NCBI RefSeq assembly: GCF_005405485.1
Contig: NZ_BJED01000017.1
Coordinates: 1-64,000, forward strand
Length of the DNA stretch: 64,000 bases
Source of the DNA: Enterococcus hulanensis
GTDB lineage: Bacteria; Bacillota; Bacilli; Lactobacillales; Enterococcaceae
Direction: 5' to 3'
Shown: positions 1 to 7,932 of the stretch, piece by piece
How the letters are laid out: each line of letters starts with the position of its first letter
Position numbering within the stretch: the first letter of the stretch is position 1
Made by a program: the position numbers and the translations under genes
Notes under the pieces: generated by a model
Database searches by the model: none
Seen by the model: the letters and a program-made list of their open reading frames with translations, nothing else
Told to the model about the DNA's origin: nothing

Positions 1-80
1 TTATCTCGCAATTACTATTTTACAAGGAAATCATCTATGAGTCTTTTTTGTGTTGCACTTAAAGTGTAAATCCGCCAGTC

Positions 81-117
81 AAAAAAAAGCGATTGAAATC
101 AAATTGATTTCAATCGC
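81..117 (-). terminator. Intrinsic terminator after the OFA transporter
   Basis: The arms at 89-102 and 104-117 are perfectly complementary (14 pairs, effectively a shorter stem with a small loop). On the minus strand they are followed by eight T. It lies 15 bases past the transporter stop codon. Confidence 0.85.
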
Positions 118-131
118 TTTAAATTTACTTT

Positions 132-1418
132 TTACGCTTTTTTAGTGTTGTCACAGTTTGCCCCTGCTGCACCCTCATTCGTATTCGCTTTAGCTAATCC
201 TTTGATCGCCGCACGAATAATCATCGAAGCCGTGAAACCAACCAACGCTAAAACTGCGAAGATTCGTAAAACATTCGTATAAGAATGGAACATCTCAGTA
301 ACCTTGCCTAGGAAAATTGGGCCAAACATTCCGGCCGCAGCCCAAGCAGTTAAGATATAACCGTGAATCGCACCGACTTCTTTCGAACCGAAAACATCCC
401 CGATATAAGCGGGCACGATCGAAAAGCCTGCGCCGTAGCAAGTCATCAATAGACAGATCAATGCTGCAAACAGCAACGGTGAATTTACTACTGATAAACT
501 CAATAGAACGACGATATCGATCACGAAAAGAATCGTAAAGACATTTTTTCGACCTAAGACATCTGAAATCAGCGCCCAAACCAAGCGGCCGCAGCCGTTG
601 AAGACACCCATCACACCGACCATCGTAGCAGCCATTCCAGCTGACATTCCGGTAATTTCTTGAGCCATTGGCGAAGCTTCTGAAACAAGCGAGATTCCGC
701 AAGTAATATTTAAAAATAGCATAAACCATAATAACCAAAATGTTTTGGTTTTGATTGCTTGATTGGCGGTCAATTGCACACCGCTGTATTGGACCTTCAC
801 TTCTTCTTTTGGTTCTGGCGCTTCAAAGCCTGCCGGCGTCCAGCCAACTGGCGGTTTTTCCAAATAACGCGAAGCAGTGAACATCACTAAGAAATAAGCA
901 ACCCCTAAAATATAGAAGGTATTAGAAACACCGACACGCACCATTAATTGTTGGGCGATCGGTCCGGTGATCATGGAAGCAAAACCAAAGCCCATGATAG
1001 CAAGTCCGGTAGCCAAGCCTTTTCTATCCGGGAACCAGCGAATCATTGTTGACACAGGTGTAACATACCCCGCTCCTAAACCAATCCCGCCGATAATTCC
1101 GTAAGTCAGATACAGCATTGGCAATGATTGACTAGAAATGGCAAACCCAGTCGAAATAATTCCTAAACCAAATAAAATCGATGCGACCGTTCCGGTTTTT
1201 CTCGGGCCAAATTTCTCCACAAATTTCCCCATAAACGCCGCTGATGTTCCTAAACAGAAAATCGCTAAACTAAATGCAAAAGAGATCGACGATTTGTCCC
1301 ATCCCGTCAATTCTTTGATCGGTTCTTTAAATACACTCCACGCGTATGCTGAACCGATAGACAGATGAATCGCTACTCCTGATAAGGCGATCAGCCATCT
1401 ATTTTTTTCCCTGCGCAT
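132..1418 (-). CDS. MFS transporter, oxalate:formate antiporter (OFA) family
   Basis: Integral membrane carrier of 428 residues with about 12 hydrophobic segments. It resembles the OFA branch of the major facilitator superfamily, which moves small carboxylates; the substrate here cannot be told. Visible family marks are GSAYAWSVF in the first membrane segment, the cytoplasmic loop around KFGPRKTG, and NGCGRLVWALISDVLGRKN in the middle. An in-frame start 21 bases upstream exists, but the chosen Met (MRREKNRW) has AGGAGGG directly before it, inside the longer frame. It is a single gene with its own promoter and terminator. The lysine- and asparagine-rich tail is not conserved in the family. Confidence 0.85.
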   Translation of the reverse strand: MRREKNRWLIALSGVAIHLSIGSAYAWSVFKEPIKELTGWDKSSISFAFSLAIFCLGTSAAFMGKFVEKFGPRKTGTVASILFGLGIISTGFAISSQSLPMLYLTYGIIGGIGLGAGYVTPVSTMIRWFPDRKGLATGLAIMGFGFASMITGPIAQQLMVRVGVSNTFYILGVAYFLVMFTASRYLEKPPVGWTPAGFEAPEPKEEVKVQYSGVQLTANQAIKTKTFWLLWFMLFLNITCGISLVSEASPMAQEITGMSAGMAATMVGVMGVFNGCGRLVWALISDVLGRKNVFTILFVIDIVVLLSLSVVNSPLLFAALICLLMTCYGAGFSIVPAYIGDVFGSKEVGAIHGYILTAWAAAGMFGPIFLGKVTEMFHSYTNVLRIFAVLALVGFTASMIIRAAIKGLAKANTNEGAAGANCDNTKKA

Positions 1419-1463
1419 TCTTTTCCCTCCTGATTTCAATCCATTTGTCTGTTTGAGTGCGAT

Positions 1464-1488
1464 AAAAAAGAGATAACATCTGTTATCT
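1464..1488 (-). terminator. Possible attenuator hairpin in the OFA transporter leader
   Basis: The perfect 8-bp inverted repeat AGATAACA / TGTTATCT has a two-base loop and is followed on the minus strand by C and then six T. It lies between the predicted promoter and the gene, so it would act as a leader terminator rather than the end of a gene. The role is inferred. Confidence 0.5.
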
Positions 1489-1533
1489 TTTTTTATTTAA
1501 AAAAATATTTTTTTCAAACACCCAATAATCACG

Positions 1534-1562
1534 AGTATACGCTCTCATTTACTTAAATTCAA
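1534..1562 (-). promoter_or_regulatory. Promoter of the OFA transporter
   Basis: On the minus strand the -35 TTGAAT (1557-1562) and -10 TATACT (1534-1539) are separated by 17 bases. The expected leader is about 110 nt and contains the hairpin at 1464-1488. Confidence 0.65.
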
Positions 1563-1572
1563 CAAAAATTTT

Positions 1573-1591
1573 AATATAATCCGATTATATT
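1573..1591. promoter_or_regulatory. 19-bp perfect palindrome upstream of the OFA promoter
   Basis: AATATAATC and GATTATATT flank a single central C. The palindrome ends ten bases upstream of the -35 element, a typical position for an activator. No regulator gene is adjacent, so the binding protein is unknown. Confidence 0.45.
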
Positions 1592-1684
1592 CGACGTTAT
1601 TAAAAAAAAGAATTTTTGCTGGTACTTTTGATAGAAATTTCCCCTATTTTTAAGCTGTTCAACCTAGATCAGACTGATTATTCC

Positions 1685-1730
1685 AAAGAAAAAGGTCGAT
1701 GAGTAACTTTAACAGAACTCATCAACCTTT
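1685..1730 (-). terminator. Terminator of the megL-ABC operon
   Basis: A 14-bp stem with one G-T pair (1691-1704 with 1717-1730) and a 12-base loop is followed on the minus strand by TTTCTTTGG. It lies about 20 bases past the permease stop. Confidence 0.8.
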
Positions 1731-1751
1731 CGACTCTTTTTAAATTACGGG

Positions 1752-2513
1752 TCAATCAATTGTCCACTTCAACAATCGATTCTTAATTTTCTCAAATATC
1801 TGCATCACCAACACTAACACTAATACCATGAAGATGAAGCCGCCCCACATATTTTTGTATATTCCTAGGCTGGAATAGCGTTTGACATAAAATCCTAAGC
1901 CATAAGTTGCGCCATACATTTCAGCATAAACCAGCATCACGAAAGAGCTGCGCAGAGAATTGACAAAGCCTGATAAAATCGACGGACTAGCAGCAGGCAA
2001 AATCACTTTAAAAAATTTCTTCGCCCCATGCAGTTCCAATGTCGCCGCGTTATCCAAATAACGTTTATCAATCGTTTGGATACCTGTAATCGTCGCGAAA
2101 AGTGTGGCCCAAACCGTCCCATAGACGATTAAAATGACTGATGCCCACCAAAAATCGGGAGCTAATAAAACGACAAATGGCGATAGTAATATTGATGGCA
2201 CACAACTGAAGGCATAAATGATTGGGTGCAAAATCTCCCGCAATCGTGTATTCATCCCCACTAACACGCCTAAACCCAAGGCAATCACTAACGTTACCGA
2301 AATCGAAGGAATCAAAAGCTTTAATGAGTACAGTAGATTAAGCACTGCATAATCGCGATCCTTAACAAAAGCTTCCCAGATATCCTCAATTGGCGGAAAC
2401 ATTAAGGCGTTAAACATTTTATTGTCCGAAACATACTTATATAGAAAGACAAAACCGACACAAATCAGAAAAGTGATCCAATATTTTTTGATGAATAGAC
2501 TAATTTTTTTCAT
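1752..2513 (-). CDS. ABC transporter permease, SsuC/TauC-like
   Basis: A 253-residue inner-membrane subunit of an importer of the sulfonate/taurine/nitrate (SsuC-TauC-ThiX) class. About six membrane segments are visible, with the EAA-type cytoplasmic loop ELHGAKKFFKVILPAA near residue 140 that docks on the ATPase. It is the last gene of the operon megL - ATPase - binding protein - permease and starts 21 bases after the binding-protein stop. The substrate cannot be read from the permease; the coupling to methionine gamma-lyase suggests a sulfur-containing organic compound, which is inference. Confidence 0.85.
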   Translation of the reverse strand: MKKISLFIKKYWITFLICVGFVFLYKYVSDNKMFNALMFPPIEDIWEAFVKDRDYAVLNLLYSLKLLIPSISVTLVIALGLGVLVGMNTRLREILHPIIYAFSCVPSILLSPFVVLLAPDFWWASVILIVYGTVWATLFATITGIQTIDKRYLDNAATLELHGAKKFFKVILPAASPSILSGFVNSLRSSFVMLVYAEMYGATYGLGFYVKRYSSLGIYKNMWGGFIFMVLVLVLVMQIFEKIKNRLLKWTID

Positions 2514-2533
2514 CTATATTTTCCTTTAGTCGG

Positions 2534-3601
2534 CTATAAATTGTTCTCTTCATAGAACTCAACGGCATTCTTATAAAACTCTGGATCTTCGTCACTGTAT
2601 TTTTCTACAGCATTATCCAACGCTTCCTTATATAGATCAGAGTAAATCCGGTCTTCAAGCTTCACGTTTTTGTCCTCTTGATCAATTCCGCCAACTGCTT
2701 TCATATATTTGTAATTATCCATGACAATATTCTTAACCGTATCCGGATTGATACGATAGTGTTCATTCAGCATGTAGGCCTCAACATACTCTTCATCGGT
2801 TCCTAACTGCTCTGCCATCAAGCCTACACATTTTTCACGATTTGCTTCAAAATAGGCTTGCGCACGAATCAAAGCTTCATTCAATAATTTAACCGTCTCA
2901 GGATTTTTTTTGACCCATGAATCCCGCGCAACCATCCTGCAGCATGAATAATTTGGAGTAATATCGCTACAGTAGTCCACAATCTTGATGCCTTTAGTAT
3001 TTTGGACTTGGTACATCTTGCCAGTACCGATCACAGCATAATCAAGCTCACCTTTTTGAATTGCGGTGATTTCGTCATCATCACTGATATCGACAAATTC
3101 GATTTCCTTTTCTAGATCATGACCCTTTTCATATAATTCATGCAAGGTCGCATAACGAGAGATCGTATCTCCGTATTTACTGCCTAATAAAGATTCAGGC
3201 CCATTCCATTCTGCATCTTCTGCAGCAATGATTGGCATCGAACCAGTCAGCATGAAGCCGCCGATGATCGCCATGTCATCTCCAGCCGCAATCATTTGTA
3301 CAGGTGTCCACGTTCCTGAATTAGAAGCAATGTCTACTTGTCCAGTCGTAACGGCTTCCAACTGTCCTTCATCCAATGGAACCTCATCAATCGTCAAACC
3401 CAGCTCCTTGAAATAGCCTTTGTCTTTAGCGATGCTTACCAACACATTCCCACTATTTCCTTGAGCCCAAGTAATTTTTTTAGACTCACCTTTTTCTGCC
3501 TTAGAGTCCGTTTTATCGATCTTCGCTGAATTTCCGCCGCAGGCACCCAACCCTAAAACCAATGTGGCTAGTGCCAATAAAGCAATCAATCTTTTTTTCA
3601 T
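2534..3601 (-). CDS. ABC transporter substrate-binding lipoprotein, SsuA/NMT1-like
   Basis: A 355-residue extracytoplasmic binding protein tethered by lipid. Signal peptide MKKRLIALLALATLVLGLGA is followed by Cys21, giving the lipobox LGAC. The start was set at this Met because AGGAGGAGA lies 4 to 12 bases upstream; an in-frame ATG 48 bases earlier has no comparable site. The body has the NMT1/SsuA two-lobe pattern (ITWAQGNSGNVLVSIAKDKG at the start of the first lobe, then a sensing segment TTGQVDIASNSGTWTPVQ). It sits between the ATPase and the permease. Ligand unknown; aliphatic sulfonates, thiamine precursors or sulfur amino-acid derivatives are all seen in this fold. Confidence 0.85.
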   Translation of the reverse strand: MKKRLIALLALATLVLGLGACGGNSAKIDKTDSKAEKGESKKITWAQGNSGNVLVSIAKDKGYFKELGLTIDEVPLDEGQLEAVTTGQVDIASNSGTWTPVQMIAAGDDMAIIGGFMLTGSMPIIAAEDAEWNGPESLLGSKYGDTISRYATLHELYEKGHDLEKEIEFVDISDDDEITAIQKGELDYAVIGTGKMYQVQNTKGIKIVDYCSDITPNYSCCRMVARDSWVKKNPETVKLLNEALIRAQAYFEANREKCVGLMAEQLGTDEEYVEAYMLNEHYRINPDTVKNIVMDNYKYMKAVGGIDQEDKNVKLEDRIYSDLYKEALDNAVEKYSDEDPEFYKNAVEFYEENNL

Positions 3602-3623
3602 GTTTCTCCTCCTAATACATTTC

Positions 3624-4412
3624 CTATTCAATATGTTTCTCGACATCACGATTAATGTTTTTAATTAACGTGTTACGCAGCTTTAAAACTTCTAGATTTT
3701 CAAACTGGGTATCACGGGTCGCTCTTTTTTCCTCAGGAATTCGGCATTCGTAAATAATATTGCTTGGAGACTGTCCCAAAACAACGATTCGATTGGCTAA
3801 AAGGAGTGCCTCATCCACATCATGAGTTACGAAAAAGACCGTCTTTTTCGTTTCTTCTTTTGACCACAAATCTAAAATCAAATCCTGCAATCGAGCCCGT
3901 GTCACCGCATCAAGAGCTCCAAAGGGTTCATCCATCAATAAAATCGGCGAATCGACACTCAATGAACGCGCGATTGCACATCGTTGCTTCATCCCGCCCG
4001 AAAGTTCCTTTGGCAATTTTTTATAAACAGATGGGGCCAAACCAACCTTTTCGAACATGTCTAAAATAAGCGACTTTAATTCCTTTTTGTCTTTTTGCGG
4101 ATACTTTTGTTTTAATGCCAGCAAAATATTTTCACCAGCACTCATCCACGGAAACAAACCGTAGTCTTGAAAAACTACGCCGCGCTCCAAACTTGCCCCT
4201 TTAATCGGTATAGAGTCTATGGTGAGAGTTCCCGATGTTGGCATTTCTAATCCTGCTAACAACCTTAAAAAGGTACTCTTGCCACAACCCGATTGTCCTA
4301 ATAAACAAACAAACTCGCCCGACTCTATCTCCAAATTAATGTCCTTCAAAATCAATCGATTCGGGACTTCCTTGTACGCAAATGAAACGTCGGTAACTCT
4401 TATCTGCTCCAT
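3624..4412 (-). CDS. ABC transporter ATP-binding protein, SsuB/TauB-like
   Basis: A 262-residue ATPase that drives the importer with the two genes after it. Walker A is GQSGCGKST at residues 39-47, the signature is LSGGMKQR, Walker B is ILLMDEPFGALD and the switch His is in FFVTHDVDEAL. It starts with ATG behind AGAAAGGAGAA, 71 bases after the methionine gamma-lyase stop, so it is probably in the same operon. The C-terminal 40 residues are charged and typical of the family. Confidence 0.9.
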   Translation of the reverse strand: MEQIRVTDVSFAYKEVPNRLILKDINLEIESGEFVCLLGQSGCGKSTFLRLLAGLEMPTSGTLTIDSIPIKGASLERGVVFQDYGLFPWMSAGENILLALKQKYPQKDKKELKSLILDMFEKVGLAPSVYKKLPKELSGGMKQRCAIARSLSVDSPILLMDEPFGALDAVTRARLQDLILDLWSKEETKKTVFFVTHDVDEALLLANRIVVLGQSPSNIIYECRIPEEKRATRDTQFENLEVLKLRNTLIKNINRDVEKHIE

Positions 4413-4482
4413 ACTTCTCCTTTCTCAGTTAAAATATCTTTTTCATTTCACCTATGAAAAACACTCGTTTACCTCAAAGTAT

Positions 4483-5706
4483 CTATGATTTTAAAACGGC
4501 AAAAGCTTGCTCAAAATCGGCAATGATATCTTCTTTATTCTCTAATCCACAAGATAAACGGATCAAATTATCTTTGATACCTGCTTTTTCCCGATCCTCT
4601 TTTGGCATATTCCCATGAGTCATACTAGCCGGATGCTGTACCAAAGTTTCCGGATCGCCGAGACTCACAGCGATTGAAGCGACCTTCAATTGGTTCACAA
4701 CTTTTTTACAAGCAGTAAAGCTGTCCATGCCATTAATCTCTTCTTTTAATTCAAAAGCCATGATACCGCTGAATTGGTCATTCATCTGTTTCTTAGCCAG
4801 TTCATATTGCTGATGACTTTCTAAGCCTGGGTAATAAACTTTTTCGACAAAAGGCATATCCTCAAGATATTTTGCGGCCGCCAGACCATTCTCACAATGA
4901 CGCGCCATCCGTAATTCCAAAGTCTGCATACCACGCAATACCAAAAATGAATTAAACGGACTCGGTGTTGAGCCGCACAGTTTCGTTGCAGCATCCTTGC
5001 GAATCGTCGTGACATCCTCTTCATTTCCGATCACAAAACCAGAAATTACATCACCATGCCCATTGATGTATTTCGTACCGCTATGAACCACGATATCTGC
5101 ACCCAGCTGCAATGGATATTGGATTGGCGGCGGCGCAAATGTATTATCGACAACAACCTTGATATCATGCTGATGCGCTAATTCAGAGATTGCTGCAATA
5201 TCCGTTAACTCCAAGGTTGGATTTGTTGGTGTTTCAAAGTAGATCATCTTTGTATTCTCTTGAATCGCCGTTTCCACTGCAACTAAATCACTAGTGTCTA
5301 AAAATGTAGTCGTCACACCAAATTTCGTTAATGTATTCTTTAAAACGAGTGATGAACACCCATAAATACATTCGCCGCTAATCACATGATCCCCCGCTTG
5401 CAGCAATCCAACGAAAACCGAACCAATTGCACCCATACCAGAAGCCGTTGCAATACACGCTTCACCGCCTTCTAAAGCAGCTAGCTTATTTTCTAATGCT
5501 GTTGTGGTTGGATTTCCGCCACGAGAATAAGCATATCCCGGAACTTCCCCATCAAAAACTTGACTTCCTTTTTCAACGGACTCAAAACAAAACGTCGATG
5601 TTTGATAAATCGGTGTTGCTAATGCGCCATACGCTGGGTCCGGTTCTTGTCCGGCATGAATCGCCAAAGTACCAAACCCTACTTGTTGCAAATCAATCTT
5701 ACTCAT
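4483..5706 (-). CDS. megL: Methionine gamma-lyase (Cys/Met metabolism PLP enzyme)
   Basis: A 407-residue cytosolic PLP enzyme of the Cys/Met-metabolism family that would split methionine (or homocysteine/cystathionine) into 2-oxobutyrate, ammonia and methanethiol. PLP-binding Lys212 lies in HSGTKYINGHGD. Cys117 in IYGCSSL matches the cysteine that is diagnostic of methionine gamma-lyases rather than cystathionine enzymes, and SLGDPETLVQHPASMTH near the C-terminus also fits. The start has TTGGAGGG upstream. It heads an operon with a sulfonate-type ABC importer and follows a structured leader at 5815-5990. Cystathionine gamma-lyase or synthase activity is the alternative. Confidence 0.82.
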   Translation of the reverse strand: MSKIDLQQVGFGTLAIHAGQEPDPAYGALATPIYQTSTFCFESVEKGSQVFDGEVPGYAYSRGGNPTTTALENKLAALEGGEACIATASGMGAIGSVFVGLLQAGDHVISGECIYGCSSLVLKNTLTKFGVTTTFLDTSDLVAVETAIQENTKMIYFETPTNPTLELTDIAAISELAHQHDIKVVVDNTFAPPPIQYPLQLGADIVVHSGTKYINGHGDVISGFVIGNEEDVTTIRKDAATKLCGSTPSPFNSFLVLRGMQTLELRMARHCENGLAAAKYLEDMPFVEKVYYPGLESHQQYELAKKQMNDQFSGIMAFELKEEINGMDSFTACKKVVNQLKVASIAVSLGDPETLVQHPASMTHGNMPKEDREKAGIKDNLIRLSCGLENKEDIIADFEQAFAVLKS

Positions 5707-5814
5707 TTTTACCCTCCAACTTGTTTTTAAATTTCATAGATAGTTTGGATTCATTCGATTAGAATGCTTTTTAATACGAACGTTAGTAAACAGACAGCAC
5801 TTTTTGTGCACGAC

Positions 5815-5846
5815 AAAAAGAGGCATACCAGTTAGTATGTCTCCTC
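5815..5846 (-). terminator. Second hairpin with T-run in the megL leader
   Basis: On the minus strand GAGG, a bulge, and CATAC pair with GTATG and CCTC, followed by five T. It stands about 110 bases before the megL start, downstream of the larger leader structure, so readthrough here would decide megL transcription. Confidence 0.55.
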
Positions 5847-5880
5847 ATTTTCCAATCACAAATAAACCCACTAATTATTG

Positions 5881-5990
5881 AAAAAAATGAGGTGAGAAAG
5901 TCTGTCTATTCTGTTAGCTGTCCTAGAAACTCTAAGATTTAGCGATCTTCACGCTCAGTAACGCTGCATAAACATTTTCTCACCTCCTGC
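5881..5990 (-). ncRNA. Structured leader RNA upstream of megL with SD-sequestering terminator
   Basis: A perfect 11-bp pairing joins 5976-5986 with 5889-5899; the first arm contains the Shine-Dalgarno of the mini-ORF at 5955-5975, and the second is followed by A and seven T on the minus strand. Inside lie two local hairpins (5941-5955, AGCG/CGCT, and 5921-5935, CTTAGA/TCTAGG). Ribosome loading on the mini-ORF and formation of this terminator exclude each other. No S-box, T-box or other leader class I know was recognised. The function is inferred from structure and position. Confidence 0.55.
5955..5975 (-). CDS. Six-codon leader ORF (MFMQRY) before megL
   Basis: ATG TTT ATG CAG CGT TAC TGA stands seven bases after GGAGG, one of the strongest ribosome sites in the window. 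Two of six codons are Met, which fits a sensor for the downstream methionine gamma-lyase, but the peptide is too short for statistics. Translation would keep the first terminator arm open. It could equally be an accidental ORF inside a structured RNA. Confidence 0.4.
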   Translation of the reverse strand: MFMQRY

Positions 5991-6019
5991 TTCATTCCAC
6001 CTAAGTGAATTCCATCACT

Positions 6020-6047
6020 AGTATACCTTTTCACGATAGCGTTTACT
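6020..6047 (-). promoter_or_regulatory. Probable -10 box and cre-like site of the megL leader
   Basis: TATACT (6020-6025, minus strand) lacks a good -35. Just upstream, 6034-6047 reads AGTAAACGCTATCG on the minus strand, matching the cre consensus TGNAANCGNTNNCA at all but its first and last positions. Activation or control by a CcpA-like protein is an inference. Confidence 0.35.
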
Positions 6048-6090
6048 ATATCATCGCTGAATATTATTTTTTTAATTCTTTTTGACAATA

Positions 6091-6124
6091 AAAAGACCAC
6101 TAAACGATCAACGCCTAGCAGTCC
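6091..6124 (-). terminator. Terminator of the GyrI-like gene
   Basis: Twelve contiguous pairs (several G-T) between 6096-6107 and 6113-6124 with a five-base loop; five T follow on the minus strand. Confidence 0.8.
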
Positions 6125-6152
6125 CTTATTTCAAAGTGAATCCCTTCGTCTA

Positions 6153-6584
6153 CTATTGTGCCTTTTTCTTAACTGGCGCATAGAATGACAGCTTTCCGAC
6201 ACTTGTATATTCCTCTAAATTAAAATTACCGGCAATTTGATAAGCCTCATTTTGCATCAATTCGCCGTAACTCTGACCGATTAATTGATCTAGCTCCACT
6301 TGATCTGTGTAGCTCAAGTCAAAGCATGTGTAAGTTCCAGCGGGCAGCTCGAACTCCGAGGGACGTGTTTCTGCTGTTTCGGTATCACCGATCAGATAAC
6401 ACTGATCCCCATCGATCACCGCATTCACAGCCAACAGCTCTCCCTCAATTTTCGAGGCATACTCTTCTTTAGCTCGCATTTTTTGTTTGCTCATCTCAGC
6501 CAATTCCTCCGGCGAATTCGACGGCTGCAAGGTCGTCAGCCATCCATGAACCGTCACCGCTTCTCTCTCAACTATCTTCAACAT
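6153..6584 (-). CDS. GyrI-like / effector-binding domain protein
   Basis: A 143-residue stand-alone protein of the GyrI-like small-molecule-binding superfamily (the ligand domain of Rob/BmrR-type regulators), here without a DNA-binding part. The N-terminal MLKIVEREAVTVHGW is the usual first strand of the fold, and the closing strand LSFYAPVK is also typical. That is why the inner Met with GAAGGA upstream is preferred over a longer frame beginning 72 bases earlier. Single gene between terminators. Such proteins bind hydrophobic compounds or hydrolyse some of them; no specific role can be assigned. Confidence 0.7.
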   Translation of the reverse strand: MLKIVEREAVTVHGWLTTLQPSNSPEELAEMSKQKMRAKEEYASKIEGELLAVNAVIDGDQCYLIGDTETAETRPSEFELPAGTYTCFDLSYTDQVELDQLIGQSYGELMQNEAYQIAGNFNLEEYTSVGKLSFYAPVKKKAQ

Positions 6585-6733
6585 GACTAGATTCCTTCTT
6601 TCTTCGTAGCTATCTATCATTAAACTTTCTTCCAATAAAGAAAATTCGGGATTCACGTATTACATGCTAAATATATGCCCCTCATCTAGCCAATGCAATA
6701 AAAACGCTTACTGAAATACCTGTAACAAGACCA

Positions 6734-7264
6734 TCAGAAATGAATCAATCCCATCGCTGCAAGAATGAAAATCATCAAACATAAAAGTGTCACAAATAAA
6801 GCCGCTAATAAGAAAACACTGGCGGCCGTTCGAATAGGAGCAGCCATTTCCTCCTTCAGATTTTTGAAGTGGATCACACACAACCATATCGCAGCGATCA
6901 CGATCAAAAGCTGAACTGGGATAATATTTTCCAGTCTGCCGCCATTGGACGCTGTCAAAAAACTAATAATTGAAAAGATCAGCAGCGCTCCCCCACAGAT
7001 TCCTGAAAACAATCCGATCCGGATCGTCTGCAGCAGCCTCGCCTCGTTTGCCATCTTAGCCATGTACTTCGCATCTCCTTTCATCAAATAATCAAGAGAA
7101 ATCTCATAATAATCACTGATAGCCACCAGCGTTGGAATATCAGGATAATTTTTCTCATTCTCCCAATTCGAGACCGTTTGGCGAGTCACATTAAAAATCT
7201 CCGCCACTTCTTGTTGCGTCTGTCCCCGCTTTTTTCTTTGCGCCTTCAAAATTTCAGCAATCAC
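6734..7264 (-). CDS. XRE-family regulator with membrane domain
   Basis: A 176-residue protein with a Cro/CI-type helix-turn-helix in residues 1-60 (QQEVAEIFNVTRQTVSNWEN) and three hydrophobic segments in the C-terminal half, so it is probably a membrane-tethered repressor. It uses GTG, set by AAGGAGGG seven bases upstream. It is divergent from the LytTR gene 215 bases away. This HTH-plus-membrane layout is common in Firmicutes and often autoregulated; the ligand is unknown. Confidence 0.75.
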   Translation of the reverse strand: MIAEILKAQRKKRGQTQQEVAEIFNVTRQTVSNWENEKNYPDIPTLVAISDYYEISLDYLMKGDAKYMAKMANEARLLQTIRIGLFSGICGGALLIFSIISFLTASNGGRLENIIPVQLLIVIAAIWLCVIHFKNLKEEMAAPIRTAASVFLLAALFVTLLCLMIFILAAMGLIHF

Positions 7265-7387
7265 AGTGATCCCTCCTTCTTAATTTAATGATAGAATTTC
7301 TTTTTTAATTATACTAGAAAGCCCCGCTTGCTTACTGGTTTTATCGCGCAAGCATTATTTGACATTCCTAATTTAGCGGACTCCTTT

Positions 7388-7418
7388 TGCAACAAACACA
7401 TCTTTTAATGCAACAAAC
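7388..7418 (+). promoter_or_regulatory. Two direct repeats 21 bp apart before the LytTR gene
   Basis: TGCAACAAAC occurs at 7388-7397 and again at 7409-7418, a 21-bp period or two helical turns. LytTR proteins bind such same-face direct repeats. A -10-like TATGCT lies at 7452-7457 with only a weak -35 (TTCTTT, 7429-7434), as expected for an activated promoter. Binding is inferred. Confidence 0.55.
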
Positions 7419-7479
7419 GAAAAAAAGATTCTTTCTGTAGCAAATCCTTGCTATGCTAAAGTCACAAAGGAGGAAACAC

Positions 7480-7932
7480 ATGAATATCAACTTTACCTGG
7501 GTGAAAGAAAAAGCATTAAACGAAATAGATATCTTCGCAAATCCGGAAAATAAACCAAGGCTGCTGCACCTTGAAAAACACTTAAATCAAGAACAAGAAA
7601 TCCTAGCGATTGATCCAAAAAATAATCGCTCCGTTAAATTACCGTTACATCAAATCGAATCATTCGAAACGATGGGACATCTCGTCAAAGTAAATTTGCT
7701 GAATCAGCAGAACTATCTCATGCAAAAACGTCTTAAAGAACTGATCAATCTAGAGAAGGAAAACTTCTATCGGATCAATAATTCACAGATTTTAAATCTA
7801 AGCAGTATCCAATCTTTTCAATTAGGAGAACACGCCCGCTTAGAAGTTCAAACTAAAACCGATACTACTTATGTCGTCAGCCGCCACTATGCAAAAAATA
7901 TTAAGGAGAGACTTTCATGTTCAAACAATTAA
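7480..7932 (+). CDS. LytTR-domain transcriptional regulator (HdrR/BrsR-like)
   Basis: A 150-residue cytosolic regulator whose residues about 45-145 form a LytTR DNA-binding domain (LPLHQIESFETMGHLVKV, then FYRINNSQILNLSSIQSF, the usual specificity loop). There is no receiver domain, so it is not a two-component regulator. Start chosen by AAAGGAGG. Its 3' end overlaps the next gene, a DUF3021 membrane protein. This two-gene architecture is that of the LytTR regulatory systems HdrRM and BrsRM of Streptococcus mutans, where the membrane protein inhibits the regulator, which otherwise activates itself and bacteriocin or competence genes. Confidence 0.8.
   Translation: MNINFTWVKEKALNEIDIFANPENKPRLLHLEKHLNQEQEILAIDPKNNRSVKLPLHQIESFETMGHLVKVNLLNQQNYLMQKRLKELINLEKENFYRINNSQILNLSSIQSFQLGEHARLEVQTKTDTTYVVSRHYAKNIKERLSCSNN

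Noticed and set aside
5815-5990. S-box, T-box or other known sulfur-metabolism riboswitch before megL
   Set aside because: The S-box core blocks and the T-box sequence are absent; reported only as an unclassified leader.
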